The notes under the pieces: model-generated
Databases searched by the model: none
What the model was told of the DNA's origin: nothing
The model's input: the letters and a program-made list of their open reading frames with translations, nothing else
Shown: positions 1 to 6,243 of the stretch, piece after piece
Layout of the letters: each line of letters opens with the position of its first letter
How positions within the stretch are numbered: the first letter of the stretch is position 1
Assembly (NCBI GenBank): GCA_035574455.1
Contig: DATLYT010000096.1
Span: 1-8,462, forward strand
Direction of reading: 5' to 3'
DNA from: DATLYT01 sp035574455
GTDB taxonomy: Bacteria > Bacteroidota > Ignavibacteria > UBA10030
Length of the DNA: 8,462 bases
Translations under genes and position numbers: made by a program

Positions 1-287
1 GTCGCCACATCATAATTGATCAGATTGCCGAACCGCTCATCGTGCATCAGGAGCGCTTCGGGATAATTCAGCCGAGCAAGCGCTGCGGGATTCCAATATC
101 CGCCCGTTGCATCGTTAGCCAGCGCAGCGTGTGCACCGCCAAGACCCAACGCCCGTCCTCCGACTCCAAGCGCCATAAACTCGCCCGCGTACTTTCCCAC
201 GCTCTGCGCCAAAACCGATGTGAACGAAACGCACACAATGATGAGCAACTGTGCTGTCCGAACGATATTACCTGTGCTGAGATTCAT
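1..287 (-). CDS. PorV/PorQ-family outer-membrane protein, N-terminal part (runs off left edge)
   Basis: The reverse strand reads from an ATG at 287 without a stop to the window edge, giving 95 codons plus two bases. Residues 1-27 look like a Sec signal peptide: a short polar start, a hydrophobic core LLIIVCVSF and a likely signal peptidase I cut after VLA27. The mature start contains FMALGVGGRALGLGGAHAALA and then ATGGYWNPAAL (residues about 38-70). This glycine-rich block followed by WNPA is the hallmark N-terminus of the PorV/PorQ (UPF0164) proteins, FadL-like outer-membrane beta-barrels common in Bacteroidota, Ignavibacteria and relatives. PorV itself takes part in type IX secretion, but many paralogues have no known role, so only the family is named. 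No clear Shine-Dalgarno sequence precedes the ATG. The gene lies downstream of its own promoter and a terminator-like leader (288-467), so it may be controlled by attenuation. Confidence 0.8.
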   Translation of the reverse strand, partial: MNLSTGNIVRTAQLLIIVCVSFTSVLAQSVGKYAGEFMALGVGGRALGLGGAHAALANDATGGYWNPAALARLNYPEALLMHDERFGNLINYDVA

Positions 288-300
288 AGGTCTACAAAAC

Positions 301-340
301 GAAAAAGCCGAATCCGCTCTAACATCCGCGCATTCGGCTT
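301..340 (-). terminator. Terminator hairpin just upstream of the porV-like gene
   Basis: On the minus strand, AAGCCGAAT (340-332) and ATTCGGCTT (313-305) form a perfect 9-bp stem. It is followed by more T residues (TTT, then C, G and TTTT), the usual form of an intrinsic terminator. The stem ends only about 17 bases before the ATG at 287. It could simply end the dipeptidase transcript. Because a good promoter (439-467) lies between the dipeptidase and this hairpin, it would also act inside the leader of the porV-like mRNA. Its 18-base loop carries TGTTAGAG (323-316), which is complementary to a segment upstream. Confidence 0.7.
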
Positions 341-351
341 CCCAAACAGAA

Positions 352-401
352 TTGTTAGAGTGATTGATGAAGAGCAATCAATTGTCACAACACTCTAACA
401 A
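352..401 (-). promoter_or_regulatory. Leader hairpin with perfect 11-bp arms (candidate anti-antiterminator or operator)
   Basis: TTGTTAGAGTG at 352-362 and CACTCTAACAA at 391-401 (plus strand) are perfect reverse complements. Inside them ATTGAT (363-368) and ATCAAT (377-382) can add six more pairs on an 8-base loop. The same 8-mer occurs a third time at 316-323 (CTCTAACA, plus strand), in the loop of the downstream terminator. In the minus-strand RNA the middle segment (362-352) can therefore pair either with the upstream copy (401-391) or with the terminator-loop copy (323-316), and the second choice is topologically incompatible with the terminator stem. Alternatively, the three copies may be half-sites for a DNA-binding regulator. 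Confidence 0.5.
378..401 (-). CDS. Possible 7-residue leader peptide with tandem Cys codons
   Basis: The frame TTG TTA GAG TGT TGT GAC AAT TGA starts at 401 on the minus strand. AGGAG lies at 412-408, six bases upstream, an ideal spacing and the clearest Shine-Dalgarno match seen before any start in this window. An in-frame TAG lies just upstream, so TTG is the only usable start. The reading frame runs through the first arm of the leader hairpin. A ribosome paused on the two Cys codons would mask that arm and free the middle segment to form the antiterminator. The layout is classical for attenuation, but so short a frame with a TTG start can occur by chance. Confidence 0.3.
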   Translation of the reverse strand: MLECCDN

Positions 402-438
402 GGGTTTCTCCTATCCGATTCCTTTCGTGATGATGTGT

Positions 439-467
439 AGTATACGACTATCCTCGCGGAGAAGCAA
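439..467 (-). promoter_or_regulatory. Sigma70-type promoter for the porV-like gene
   Basis: On the minus strand TTGCTT (467-462) and TATACT (444-439) are separated by exactly 17 bases. The -35 box begins four bases beyond the dipeptidase stop codon. Transcription would begin near 432, giving a leader of about 145 nt before the ATG at 287. That leader contains the 11-bp inverted repeat and the terminator hairpin. Confidence 0.6.
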
Positions 468-470
468 GCA

Positions 471-1787
471 TCACTTACTGCCGACGGGGGACTGCTTTTG
501 CAGCTCGGCGGCCACGCGTTCCACTTCTCTCCACACCCGTAGCAAATTACTGCCCCAGAGTTTTTGAATCTGGTCTTCCGTATAACCGCGTCGGATCAAC
601 TCTTTCGTCACATTGGGCGTCTCGCTGGCGTCGTTCCAGCCATCCACGCCGCCGCCTCCATCGAAATCGGAGCTGATCCCTGCATGGTCGATGCCGATGA
701 GCCTCACGACGTGGTCAATATGGTTGACAAAATCTTGCACCGTGACCGGTGGAAGGGGATGCTTCTGATCGATCTCCTGCATCCGCTCTCGAAATGCTGC
801 TCTTCGCTCTTCCGGCCACGACTCCATGAGCCGTCCGATTGCCCCAAATCCGCCTTGTTCAGGTAGGCCATACTCTTTCCGTAACGCGGCGATCGCTTGC
901 AGGCGCTCTGGCGAGGGTCGGCGCGTCTTCACGAAATCCCGAAGTGCAACAAGCTGAATAACGCCGCCATTGTTTTTTAACTCCAGTAACGTCTCGTCAT
1001 CAATGTTGCGAGGATGGTCGTTCACCGCCCGCGCACCAGAATGCGAGGCGATGACGGGGGCTTTGGAAAGCTTTAGTGCATCGAGAGCCGACTTTTTCGA
1101 GATGTGCGAGATATCTACCATGATTCCCCAACGATTCATCTCCGCGATGACTTGCTTACCGAATTCACTTACGCCGTTATGTTCTGCCTCTGGCTCTCCT
1201 TGTCGCGGCGTTGCGGAGTCGCAGATGTCGTTGTGTCCACCATGCGCGAGCGTAATGTACCGGCCGCCCCGATCGTAGAACTCCTTGACCTTCGTGAGAT
1301 CCTTCCCTATTGGCCATCCATTCTCAATCCCGATGCACGCGACGAGTTTCCCGCTCCGGTGAATTCGCACAACGTCATCCGGAGTGTACGCAAGCTCGAT
1401 CTTGTCGGGGTGCATCTTCTCTGTCATTCGATGAATCGCGTCAAACTTGGTCACAGCCTGCTTGTACGCGAACTCGTATCCCTCCGGCGTCCGCTCACCT
1501 TGCCCCACGTACACAATAAAGAAGCCGACGTCAAGCCCGCCTTGCTTCATTTTCGGGAGCGTCACCTGTCGCCGGTTGTCAGGGTTGCCCGGGTCATCTT
1601 TCTCCGTCGCAAAGTCAAACGAGATGTCATCATGGGTATCGATGGTCAGCACGCGTGCATGCACTTCGCGCGCGTACGCCGTTAACTCATCCTCGGACAT
1701 CTTGCTGACGCTCGGCTGTTGCGAGCACCCAAGCTGGATGGACAGAACTGCAAAAAGGGGAAAGAGGAAGATCTTTTTCCGACTCAT
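471..1787 (-). CDS. Membrane dipeptidase, peptidase family M19 (lipoprotein)
   Basis: This 438-residue protein is a member of the M19 (renal dipeptidase-like) amidohydrolases. These are TIM-barrel enzymes with two zinc ions that cleave a wide range of dipeptides, including some with a D-residue at the C-terminal side. The metal and active-site residues of the family are visible in order: H52-x-D54 (TIDTHDD), bridging E155 (GIENG), H182 (LAHGGHN), H228 (VDISH), H249 (IASHS), the conserved region around R260, and D374 in GISSDFDGGG. The N-terminus has a lysine-rich start, a hydrophobic stretch and the lipobox QLGC with Cys21, so it is probably a lipid-anchored envelope protein that acts on peptides outside the cytoplasm. 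The family is normally about 350-450 residues, so this is full length. The start at 1787 gives a proper signal sequence and has a weak AAGAG eight bases upstream. It lies 30 bp behind dnaX on the same strand and probably shares its transcript. The physiological substrate cannot be read from the sequence. Confidence 0.9.
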   Translation of the reverse strand: MSRKKIFLFPLFAVLSIQLGCSQQPSVSKMSEDELTAYAREVHARVLTIDTHDDISFDFATEKDDPGNPDNRRQVTLPKMKQGGLDVGFFIVYVGQGERTPEGYEFAYKQAVTKFDAIHRMTEKMHPDKIELAYTPDDVVRIHRSGKLVACIGIENGWPIGKDLTKVKEFYDRGGRYITLAHGGHNDICDSATPRQGEPEAEHNGVSEFGKQVIAEMNRWGIMVDISHISKKSALDALKLSKAPVIASHSGARAVNDHPRNIDDETLLELKNNGGVIQLVALRDFVKTRRPSPERLQAIAALRKEYGLPEQGGFGAIGRLMESWPEERRAAFRERMQEIDQKHPLPPVTVQDFVNHIDHVVRLIGIDHAGISSDFDGGGGVDGWNDASETPNVTKELIRRGYTEDQIQKLWGSNLLRVWREVERVAAELQKQSPVGSK

Positions 1788-1817
1788 GATGATAGCTCTT
1801 ATGTAATGATGAGAAGT

Positions 1818-3608
1818 TTACTCGAGGAGCTCTGCGCCAAGCTCGCGGCGCAGGGCTTTGATGACAGGGTGTTCCTCAGAGGAGCCGTTGTGCGGAACGC
1901 GACGTTCAGCAGAACCATCTACCGCCTGCGAACCATGATGCATCGCAGTCTTGGCGGCATGCAACACTGGCTCGATACGCACCTTTCTGCCGGTAACCCT
2001 CTGGAAGGATTCTACGAGGAAATCTTTGTTTTTCCTGAGCGAACTGAGGTGATAGTCGTCCGGACAGGCAATACGCAACGCCCCGTCATTGACATCTAAA
2101 ATAGCGCTGACACCTAACGCGGCGCCGACCGAGATGCGGGCGCTTTGGACTTCATTCACCCAGCGCGGCCACAACGAATAGGCCTCCTCGGCAGAAATTG
2201 TTTGAAACGCTTCCTGCTGATTCGAGGCGATAACGGTCGATGTGTAGGACGAAGCACTGCCGGGTTCGCGCACAACTCTGTCGAACCGATGTACGGCAGC
2301 AGAACGGACGTTCGCGGGTGATCGCATGGCGTTCATGTTGAACACCTCAGGTACCATCGCGGGGGGAACAACGGCGGCACTACTTAATGGACCGGCACTC
2401 ACGGTCCCGACGACTTTGACTCCTTCTGTCCGGCCGGTAGGAGGGGAAAGTGGCTGGGAACTACCGTTCAGTTTTTTTTTGAGGTCGTCGATTTGCCTGA
2501 GGAGCTGATCCACCTGGGCGGCAGATTGCAACTTAATCATCTGTAGTAAACCTGCTTCGAGCTTGAAGCGCGGTTGCGGAGACCACCGAAGGGCATTCTC
2601 AAGGTCAACTGAAAGCTTGATGAGACGAAGAAGGTCGTTTTCAGAGAAATGTGCCACCTCGGCCTGATACCGTTTTTTGTGATGCTCGGAAACCTCAAGC
2701 AGGTGCGTCGATTGCGTGGTCGCGACCACGAGGAGGTTTCTCAGATGCTCGCTGAGGCCAATGAGGAACTCACGAAGGTCGTAGCCGTTCCGCACGATCT
2801 CCTCTACCAGCTCAATACCGCCGCGGACATCCTTCGCTTTGATCAAATCGGTAACGCGGAAAAACAGGTCGAGGTCCACAACGTTCAACACCTTCTGAAC
2901 ATCCTGCGTGCTGATGGTGTTGCCGCAGAAGGCCCGCACCTGGTCGAAGATGCTCTGGGCGTCCCGCAGTGAGCCATCCCCTTTTTTGGCGATGATGAGG
3001 AGTGCGTCATCTTCGATCGAGACGTTCTCTTCTTTTGCAATAAACCGAAGCCGCTCGATGATCTCTTCCAACGCGATCCGGCGAAAGTCGAACCGCTGAC
3101 AGCGGGAAAGGATGGTTGCCGGAACCTTGTGAATCTCTGTCGTCGCAAAAATAAAGAGGACGTGCGGTGGCGGCTCTTCAAGCGTTTTCAGGAGAGCGTT
3201 GAACGCTTCCTTCGTCAGCATATGCACTTCGTCGATGATGTAAATCTTGTGCTTCCCGCGCGTGGGAGTATAGCGAACGGATTCGCGCAGGTTGCGAATC
3301 TCTTCTACGCCGCGGTTCGAGGCGCCGTCGATCTCAATGACGTCGAGACTTCGCCCTTCGGTAATTTCAAGACAGACTTCGCACGTGTTGTCGGGATTTG
3401 TGCCGTTTGGAGAGAGGCAGTTCAACGCTTTGGCAAGGATGCGCGCGGTGGTTGTCTTGCCGCATCCCCGTTGTCCGCTGAAAATGTACGCATGGGCTAC
3501 ACGGTGCGTCTTGATGGCATTGACGAGCGTGCTGGTTACATGAGATTGGCCGACGACGTCTTCAAACACCATCGGCCGCCATTTTCGGGCGGTTACTTGG
3601 TAGGTCAT
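1818..3608 (-). CDS. dnaX: DNA polymerase III subunit gamma/tau
   Basis: DnaX is the ATPase of the clamp loader that places the beta sliding clamp on DNA at the replication fork. This 596-residue tau form starts with the typical MTYQVTARKWRP. It has Walker A GQRGCGKT (45-52), a zinc-binding loop (C64, C76, C79), Walker B IIDEVHML (124-131), sensor 1 FATTEIHKVP with the arginine finger in SRCQRFDF (169-175), and the sensor 2 region GDGSLRDAQS (210-219). Domain III follows to about residue 370, then a low-complexity Ser/Pro/Ala linker (about 381-470) and a folded C-terminal domain (about 471-590). Against E. coli DnaX the zinc loop aligns without a gap, and D73 stands where the second Cys would be. 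Three AAA codons (K377-K379) form an A9 tract that may yield a short gamma form. The gene sits 81 bp behind lon and 30 bp before the dipeptidase. No clear ribosome binding site precedes the ATG at 3608; the 30 bases upstream are AT-rich. Confidence 0.96.
   Translation of the reverse strand: MTYQVTARKWRPMVFEDVVGQSHVTSTLVNAIKTHRVAHAYIFSGQRGCGKTTTARILAKALNCLSPNGTNPDNTCEVCLEITEGRSLDVIEIDGASNRGVEEIRNLRESVRYTPTRGKHKIYIIDEVHMLTKEAFNALLKTLEEPPPHVLFIFATTEIHKVPATILSRCQRFDFRRIALEEIIERLRFIAKEENVSIEDDALLIIAKKGDGSLRDAQSIFDQVRAFCGNTISTQDVQKVLNVVDLDLFFRVTDLIKAKDVRGGIELVEEIVRNGYDLREFLIGLSEHLRNLLVVATTQSTHLLEVSEHHKKRYQAEVAHFSENDLLRLIKLSVDLENALRWSPQPRFKLEAGLLQMIKLQSAAQVDQLLRQIDDLKKKLNGSSQPLSPPTGRTEGVKVVGTVSAGPLSSAAVVPPAMVPEVFNMNAMRSPANVRSAAVHRFDRVVREPGSASSYTSTVIASNQQEAFQTISAEEAYSLWPRWVNEVQSARISVGAALGVSAILDVNDGALRIACPDDYHLSSLRKNKDFLVESFQRVTGRKVRIEPVLHAAKTAMHHGSQAVDGSAERRVPHNGSSEEHPVIKALRRELGAELLE
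2435..2480 (-). other. A9 slippage/frameshift site in dnaX with flanking stops and downstream stem
   Basis: The minus strand carries nine consecutive A residues (2480-2472) read as AAA AAA AAA, codons 377-379, at the end of domain III. If one A is added, or the ribosome slips back by one, the reading becomes ACT GAA CGG TAG, with the stop at 2463-2461 and a protein of 382 residues. If one A is lost, the reading becomes AAC TGA, with the stop at 2470-2468 and 379 residues. Five bases after the tract, CGGTAG (2466-2461) can pair with CTACCG (2440-2435) over a 20-base loop. In Thermus thermophilus dnaX an A9 tract makes gamma by transcriptional slippage, and in E. coli A-AAA-AAG makes it by -1 frameshifting. 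I see no Shine-Dalgarno-like stimulator at the usual distance upstream. Confidence 0.65.
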
Positions 3609-3633
3609 GAAGCCAAATTAGAAATTAAAAATC

Positions 3634-3679
3634 AAAAAGCAACGGGGGTTCGTGAGGAAAACCACAACGGCACCATTGC
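3634..3679 (-). terminator. Weak terminator-like hairpin after lon
   Basis: Eleven bases past the lon stop codon, minus-strand GCAATGG (3679-3673) can pair with CCGTTGC (3645-3639) over seven positions, one of them a U-G wobble. A small GGTT/AACC helix (3663-3660 with 3650-3647) can form inside the loop, and TTTTT (3638-3634) follows directly. The wobble makes the stem form better on minus-strand RNA than on plus-strand RNA. The loop is long, so termination is likely to be partial, and lon may read through into dnaX. Confidence 0.35.
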
Positions 3680-3689
3680 GATTCGGGAT

Positions 3690-6074
3690 TTATCGTTTTC
3701 CATCAAACACATACTTCATCGCTTCTTCAATCGTCTCGACAGGAATAATCTTTAACCCCTGTTTTACCCGCTCGGGAATCTCGGCGAGATCTTTCACATT
3801 TTCCTTCGGGATGAGGACCGTCTTGATGCCGCTTCGTTGAGCGGCGAGGAGTTTCTCATTCAGACCCCCGATCGGCAGCACGTTGCCACGGAGTGTGATC
3901 TCGCCCGTCATGGCAACGTCGTTTCGAGCCTTTTTTCCCGCCGCCGCGGAAACAATCGCCAGCGCCATGGTGAGTCCGGCCGAAGGCCCGTCTTTCGGGA
4001 TCGATCCTTCGGGCAGATGGATATGAATTTCCCTGCCTTTGTAGAAGTCAACCGGCACACCCAACTTCTTCGCGTTGGCGCGGATGTAGCTCAACGCGGC
4101 CTGTGCCGACTCTTTCATGACCTCGCCCAACTGCCCGGTGAGCGTCAGCTTCTCCGTGCCGCGCATCATGGTGACGTCGACGTTTAAAATGTCTCCACCG
4201 ACGCTTGTCCACGCGAGACCTGTAACTGAGCCAACGCGCCGTTCACGCTCTGCAGCCTTCTTACGGAATTTCGGCACGCCGAGATACCGCTCGATATCGG
4301 CCTCTTTCACCATGAACGATTTCTGCTTTTTCGTGTGGCCGTTGCCATGTCTTGCCAGCACGATCTCCTTCGCCACTTTGCGGCAGACCGAGGCAATCTC
4401 ACGTTCGAGGTTGCGCACACCTGCCTCACGGGTGTACTCGTTGATGATTTTGTCCACCGCGGCGTCATGAAACTCAACTTTCTTCCCCTCAAGACCGTGT
4501 TCGTTCAGCTGTTTCGGGATGATGTGTCGTTTGGCAATCTCCCGCTTGTCGTAGTCCAGGTAGCCCGGCAGCTCGATGATCTCCATCCGATCCTGCAACG
4601 GTAGAGGGATGTTGTACCGCACATTCGCCGTCGTAATAAAGAGGACTTTTGAGAGGTCGTAGTCGACGTCGAGGTAATGGTCGTTGAAGGCGCTGTTCTG
4701 TTCAGGGTCGAGTACTTCGAGCAACGCGGCAGAGGGGTCGCCCCGGAAATCCATACTCATTTTGTCGACTTCATCCATCAGCATCACCGGATTGACGACG
4801 CCGGCACGCTTCATCGATTGGATGATCTTGCCGGGCATCGAGCCGATGTAGGTGCGGCGATGGCCGCGGATTTCGGCCTCATCCCGCACACCGCCCAACG
4901 AGATGCGGACAAATTTCCGCCCCAACGCTCTCGCGATCGATTTTCCGAGCGAAGTTTTCCCGACGCCCGGAGGACCGACGAAGCAGAGAATCTGCCCGCG
5001 CATTTCTTTCACGAGGTTCAACACGGCAATGTGCTCGAGAATACGCTCCTTCGGCTTCTCCAGCCCAAAGTGGTCCTCGTCTAAAATCTTCCGCACGTGC
5101 TCAACGTCCAGATTGTCCTTCGTCCGCTTGTGCCACGGTACGCCGATGAGCCAATCGAGATAATTGCGGATAACGGTGAACTCAGGCGACATGGGAGGGG
5201 TTTTCTTGAGTTTGTTGAATTCCTCCATCGCCTTTTCCTGGGCCTCGGCGGGCATTTTGGCTTTCAGGATCTCTTCTTTGAGCTTTGCAAGTTCTGGCGA
5301 GGCCTCTTCTTCTCCTAACTCATCCTGCAGGATTCGTATCTGCTCCTGGATGAAGAACTTGCGCTGAGATTTCTGGATGTTGTCCTGAACTTTCGTGTCG
5401 ATTTCCCGCTCGATCTTCAGGATATCGATTTCCGTCGTCAGGATTCGAGAGAGTTCGTACAGTTGATCCCGTAAACTTTGACTCTGCAGAATGCGTTGTT
5501 TGACTTCCACGCTTTGCACGACGTTCGACGCCATATAGAAGAGTTTCCGCTGCTGCTCTTTAATACCTTCGAACGCCATCAGGACTTCCGGCGGAACGTT
5601 GCGGCTCAAGCGCACATACTCATTGAAGAGCGTGGAGGTATGACGAACCAGGGCGTCGATTTCTCTGCTCGGCTGAGCAGTTTCTTTGTTGAGGATGATC
5701 TCCGCCTCAAGATAGGGCGTTGTGTTTGTAAACCGTTTGACCCGCGCTTGCGCGACGCCGTCGACCAAGATTTTCATAAGGCCGTTGGGAAGCTTGAGCA
5801 TCTGGAGGATGCGGGCAACGGTTCCATCGTGGTAGATGTCGTCCGGTGTCGGCTCGTCGATGCTCGAGTTGCGCTGGGCGACGAGAAAAATGTACTTGCC
5901 GCGCTCTAACGCCTCACTTGCCGCGCGCAGGGAAGATTCGCGCCCAACCAGCACCGGAAAGATCATGTAGGGATAAACGACAACGTCGCGAAGCGGCAGG
6001 ATTGTCAGTGTCGTCGGGATGCTGTCCAGCGTTTCAACAGAATGCTCGCTGGGTTTGATAAGGTCTTCGCTCAT
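3690..6074 (-). CDS. lon: ATP-dependent protease LonA
   Basis: Lon is a cytoplasmic hexameric AAA+ protease that unfolds and degrades damaged and selected regulatory proteins. From the ATG at 6074 the protein has 794 residues, the usual length for LonA. The N-terminal LON substrate-binding domain starts at LPLRDVVVYPYMIFPVLVGR (about 26-45). A helical region (about 190-290) has the typical FFIQEQIRILQDELGE. The AAA+ module shows Walker A GPPGVGKT (367-374), Walker B MLMDEVDK (431-438) and sensor 1 TTAN (481-484). The protease domain has the catalytic Ser698 in KDGPSAG and Lys741 in GGLNEK, 43 residues apart as in E. coli Lon. The frame is open to an ATG at 6170, but a strong promoter lies inside that extension and the extra 32 residues do not look like Lon, so 6074 was chosen. 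The start has only a poor Shine-Dalgarno match. A terminator-like hairpin lies between promoter and start. pxpB is transcribed in the opposite direction. Confidence 0.97.
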   Translation of the reverse strand: MSEDLIKPSEHSVETLDSIPTTLTILPLRDVVVYPYMIFPVLVGRESSLRAASEALERGKYIFLVAQRNSSIDEPTPDDIYHDGTVARILQMLKLPNGLMKILVDGVAQARVKRFTNTTPYLEAEIILNKETAQPSREIDALVRHTSTLFNEYVRLSRNVPPEVLMAFEGIKEQQRKLFYMASNVVQSVEVKQRILQSQSLRDQLYELSRILTTEIDILKIEREIDTKVQDNIQKSQRKFFIQEQIRILQDELGEEEASPELAKLKEEILKAKMPAEAQEKAMEEFNKLKKTPPMSPEFTVIRNYLDWLIGVPWHKRTKDNLDVEHVRKILDEDHFGLEKPKERILEHIAVLNLVKEMRGQILCFVGPPGVGKTSLGKSIARALGRKFVRISLGGVRDEAEIRGHRRTYIGSMPGKIIQSMKRAGVVNPVMLMDEVDKMSMDFRGDPSAALLEVLDPEQNSAFNDHYLDVDYDLSKVLFITTANVRYNIPLPLQDRMEIIELPGYLDYDKREIAKRHIIPKQLNEHGLEGKKVEFHDAAVDKIINEYTREAGVRNLEREIASVCRKVAKEIVLARHGNGHTKKQKSFMVKEADIERYLGVPKFRKKAAERERRVGSVTGLAWTSVGGDILNVDVTMMRGTEKLTLTGQLGEVMKESAQAALSYIRANAKKLGVPVDFYKGREIHIHLPEGSIPKDGPSAGLTMALAIVSAAAGKKARNDVAMTGEITLRGNVLPIGGLNEKLLAAQRSGIKTVLIPKENVKDLAEIPERVKQGLKIIPVETIEEAMKYVFDGKR

Positions 6075-6100
6075 AGACACTCGCGGTCTCGGGGAGAAAG

Positions 6101-6129
6101 AAAAAGGGCGCAGCTCGATTGCTACACCC
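6101..6129 (-). terminator. Terminator-like hairpin in the lon 5' leader
   Basis: On the minus strand GGGTGTAGC (6129-6121) pairs with GCTGCGCCC (6114-6106) over nine positions around a 6-base loop (AATCGA), and TTTTTCTTTC follows at once (6105-6096). Two of the pairs are U-G wobbles that would be C-A mismatches in plus-strand RNA, so the structure belongs to the lon transcript. With transcription starting near 6135, the hairpin begins a few bases from the 5' end and ends about 30 bases before the lon ATG. No minus-strand gene upstream needs a terminator. An attenuator or a 5' stabilising stem are the two likely roles. Confidence 0.55.
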
Positions 6130-6141
6130 AGTTGGTAAAAT

Positions 6142-6170
6142 AATATACCCAGACGTTGGGGGATTGTCAA
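6142..6170 (-). promoter_or_regulatory. Near-consensus sigma70 promoter of lon
   Basis: A perfect -35 box TTGACA (6170-6165) and TATATT (6147-6142) are separated by 17 bases on the minus strand. This is the best promoter in the window and predicts a start of transcription near 6135, about 60 bases before the lon ATG at 6074. I found no CIRCE-type inverted repeat (the HrcA operator) near it, so heat-shock control by HrcA is not indicated. Confidence 0.8.
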
Positions 6171-6200
6171 GGAATGCTTTGGGGGCTAAAGGTTGTGCTG

Positions 6201-6229
6201 TTGCATCCGCCAGTAAAATTGCGTATGCT
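6201..6229 (+). promoter_or_regulatory. Possible promoter of the pxpBC-MFS operon
   Basis: TTGCAT (6201-6206) and TATGCT (6224-6229) are 17 bases apart on the plus strand. Transcription would start near 6236, leaving only about eight bases before the pxpB ATG at 6244, so the mRNA would be almost leaderless. That fits the lack of any Shine-Dalgarno sequence there. It lies back to back with the lon promoter, with about 30 bp between the two -35 boxes, so one bound regulator could affect both. Confidence 0.4.
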
Positions 6230-6243
6230 CTTGCCGATTTCAG

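Noticed and set aside
288..432. A known riboswitch class (TPP, cobalamin, FMN, SAM, glycine, c-di-GMP-I, preQ1, fluoride, ykkC) in the porV-like leader.
   Set aside because: I compared the leader by eye with the core motifs I remember and found no match. A covariance-model search would be needed to exclude weaker candidates.
1104..1685. Plus-strand open frame of 193 codons opposite the dipeptidase.
   Set aside because: It is antisense to a clear M19 gene with all catalytic residues, has no recognisable domain, and is rich in the Arg/His/Leu expected from reading the opposite strand.
2481..2515. A Shine-Dalgarno-like stimulator for ribosomal frameshifting at the dnaX A9 tract.
   Set aside because: The nearest match, AGGTGG, lies about 29 bases upstream, much too far compared with the roughly 10 bases in E. 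coli. This leaves transcriptional slippage as the more likely mechanism.
3609..3640. A Bacteroidota-type promoter (TTG-19-TAATTTG) directly before dnaX.
   Set aside because: The spacing fits but the -7 box lacks one T of TAnnTTTG, and the start would fall on the ATG itself. The stretch is generally AT-rich, so a chance match is likely.
3129..3755. Plus-strand open frame of 208 codons opposite the start of dnaX and the end of lon.
   Set aside because: It runs antisense through two conserved genes and the gap between them and shows no family motif, so it is a chance frame.
6075..6170. A 32-residue N-terminal extension of Lon from an in-frame ATG at 6170.
   Set aside because: A near-consensus promoter and a terminator-like hairpin lie inside it, the transcription start would be downstream of that ATG, and the extra residues do not resemble any LON-domain N-terminus. 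Starting at 6074 gives the normal LonA length.
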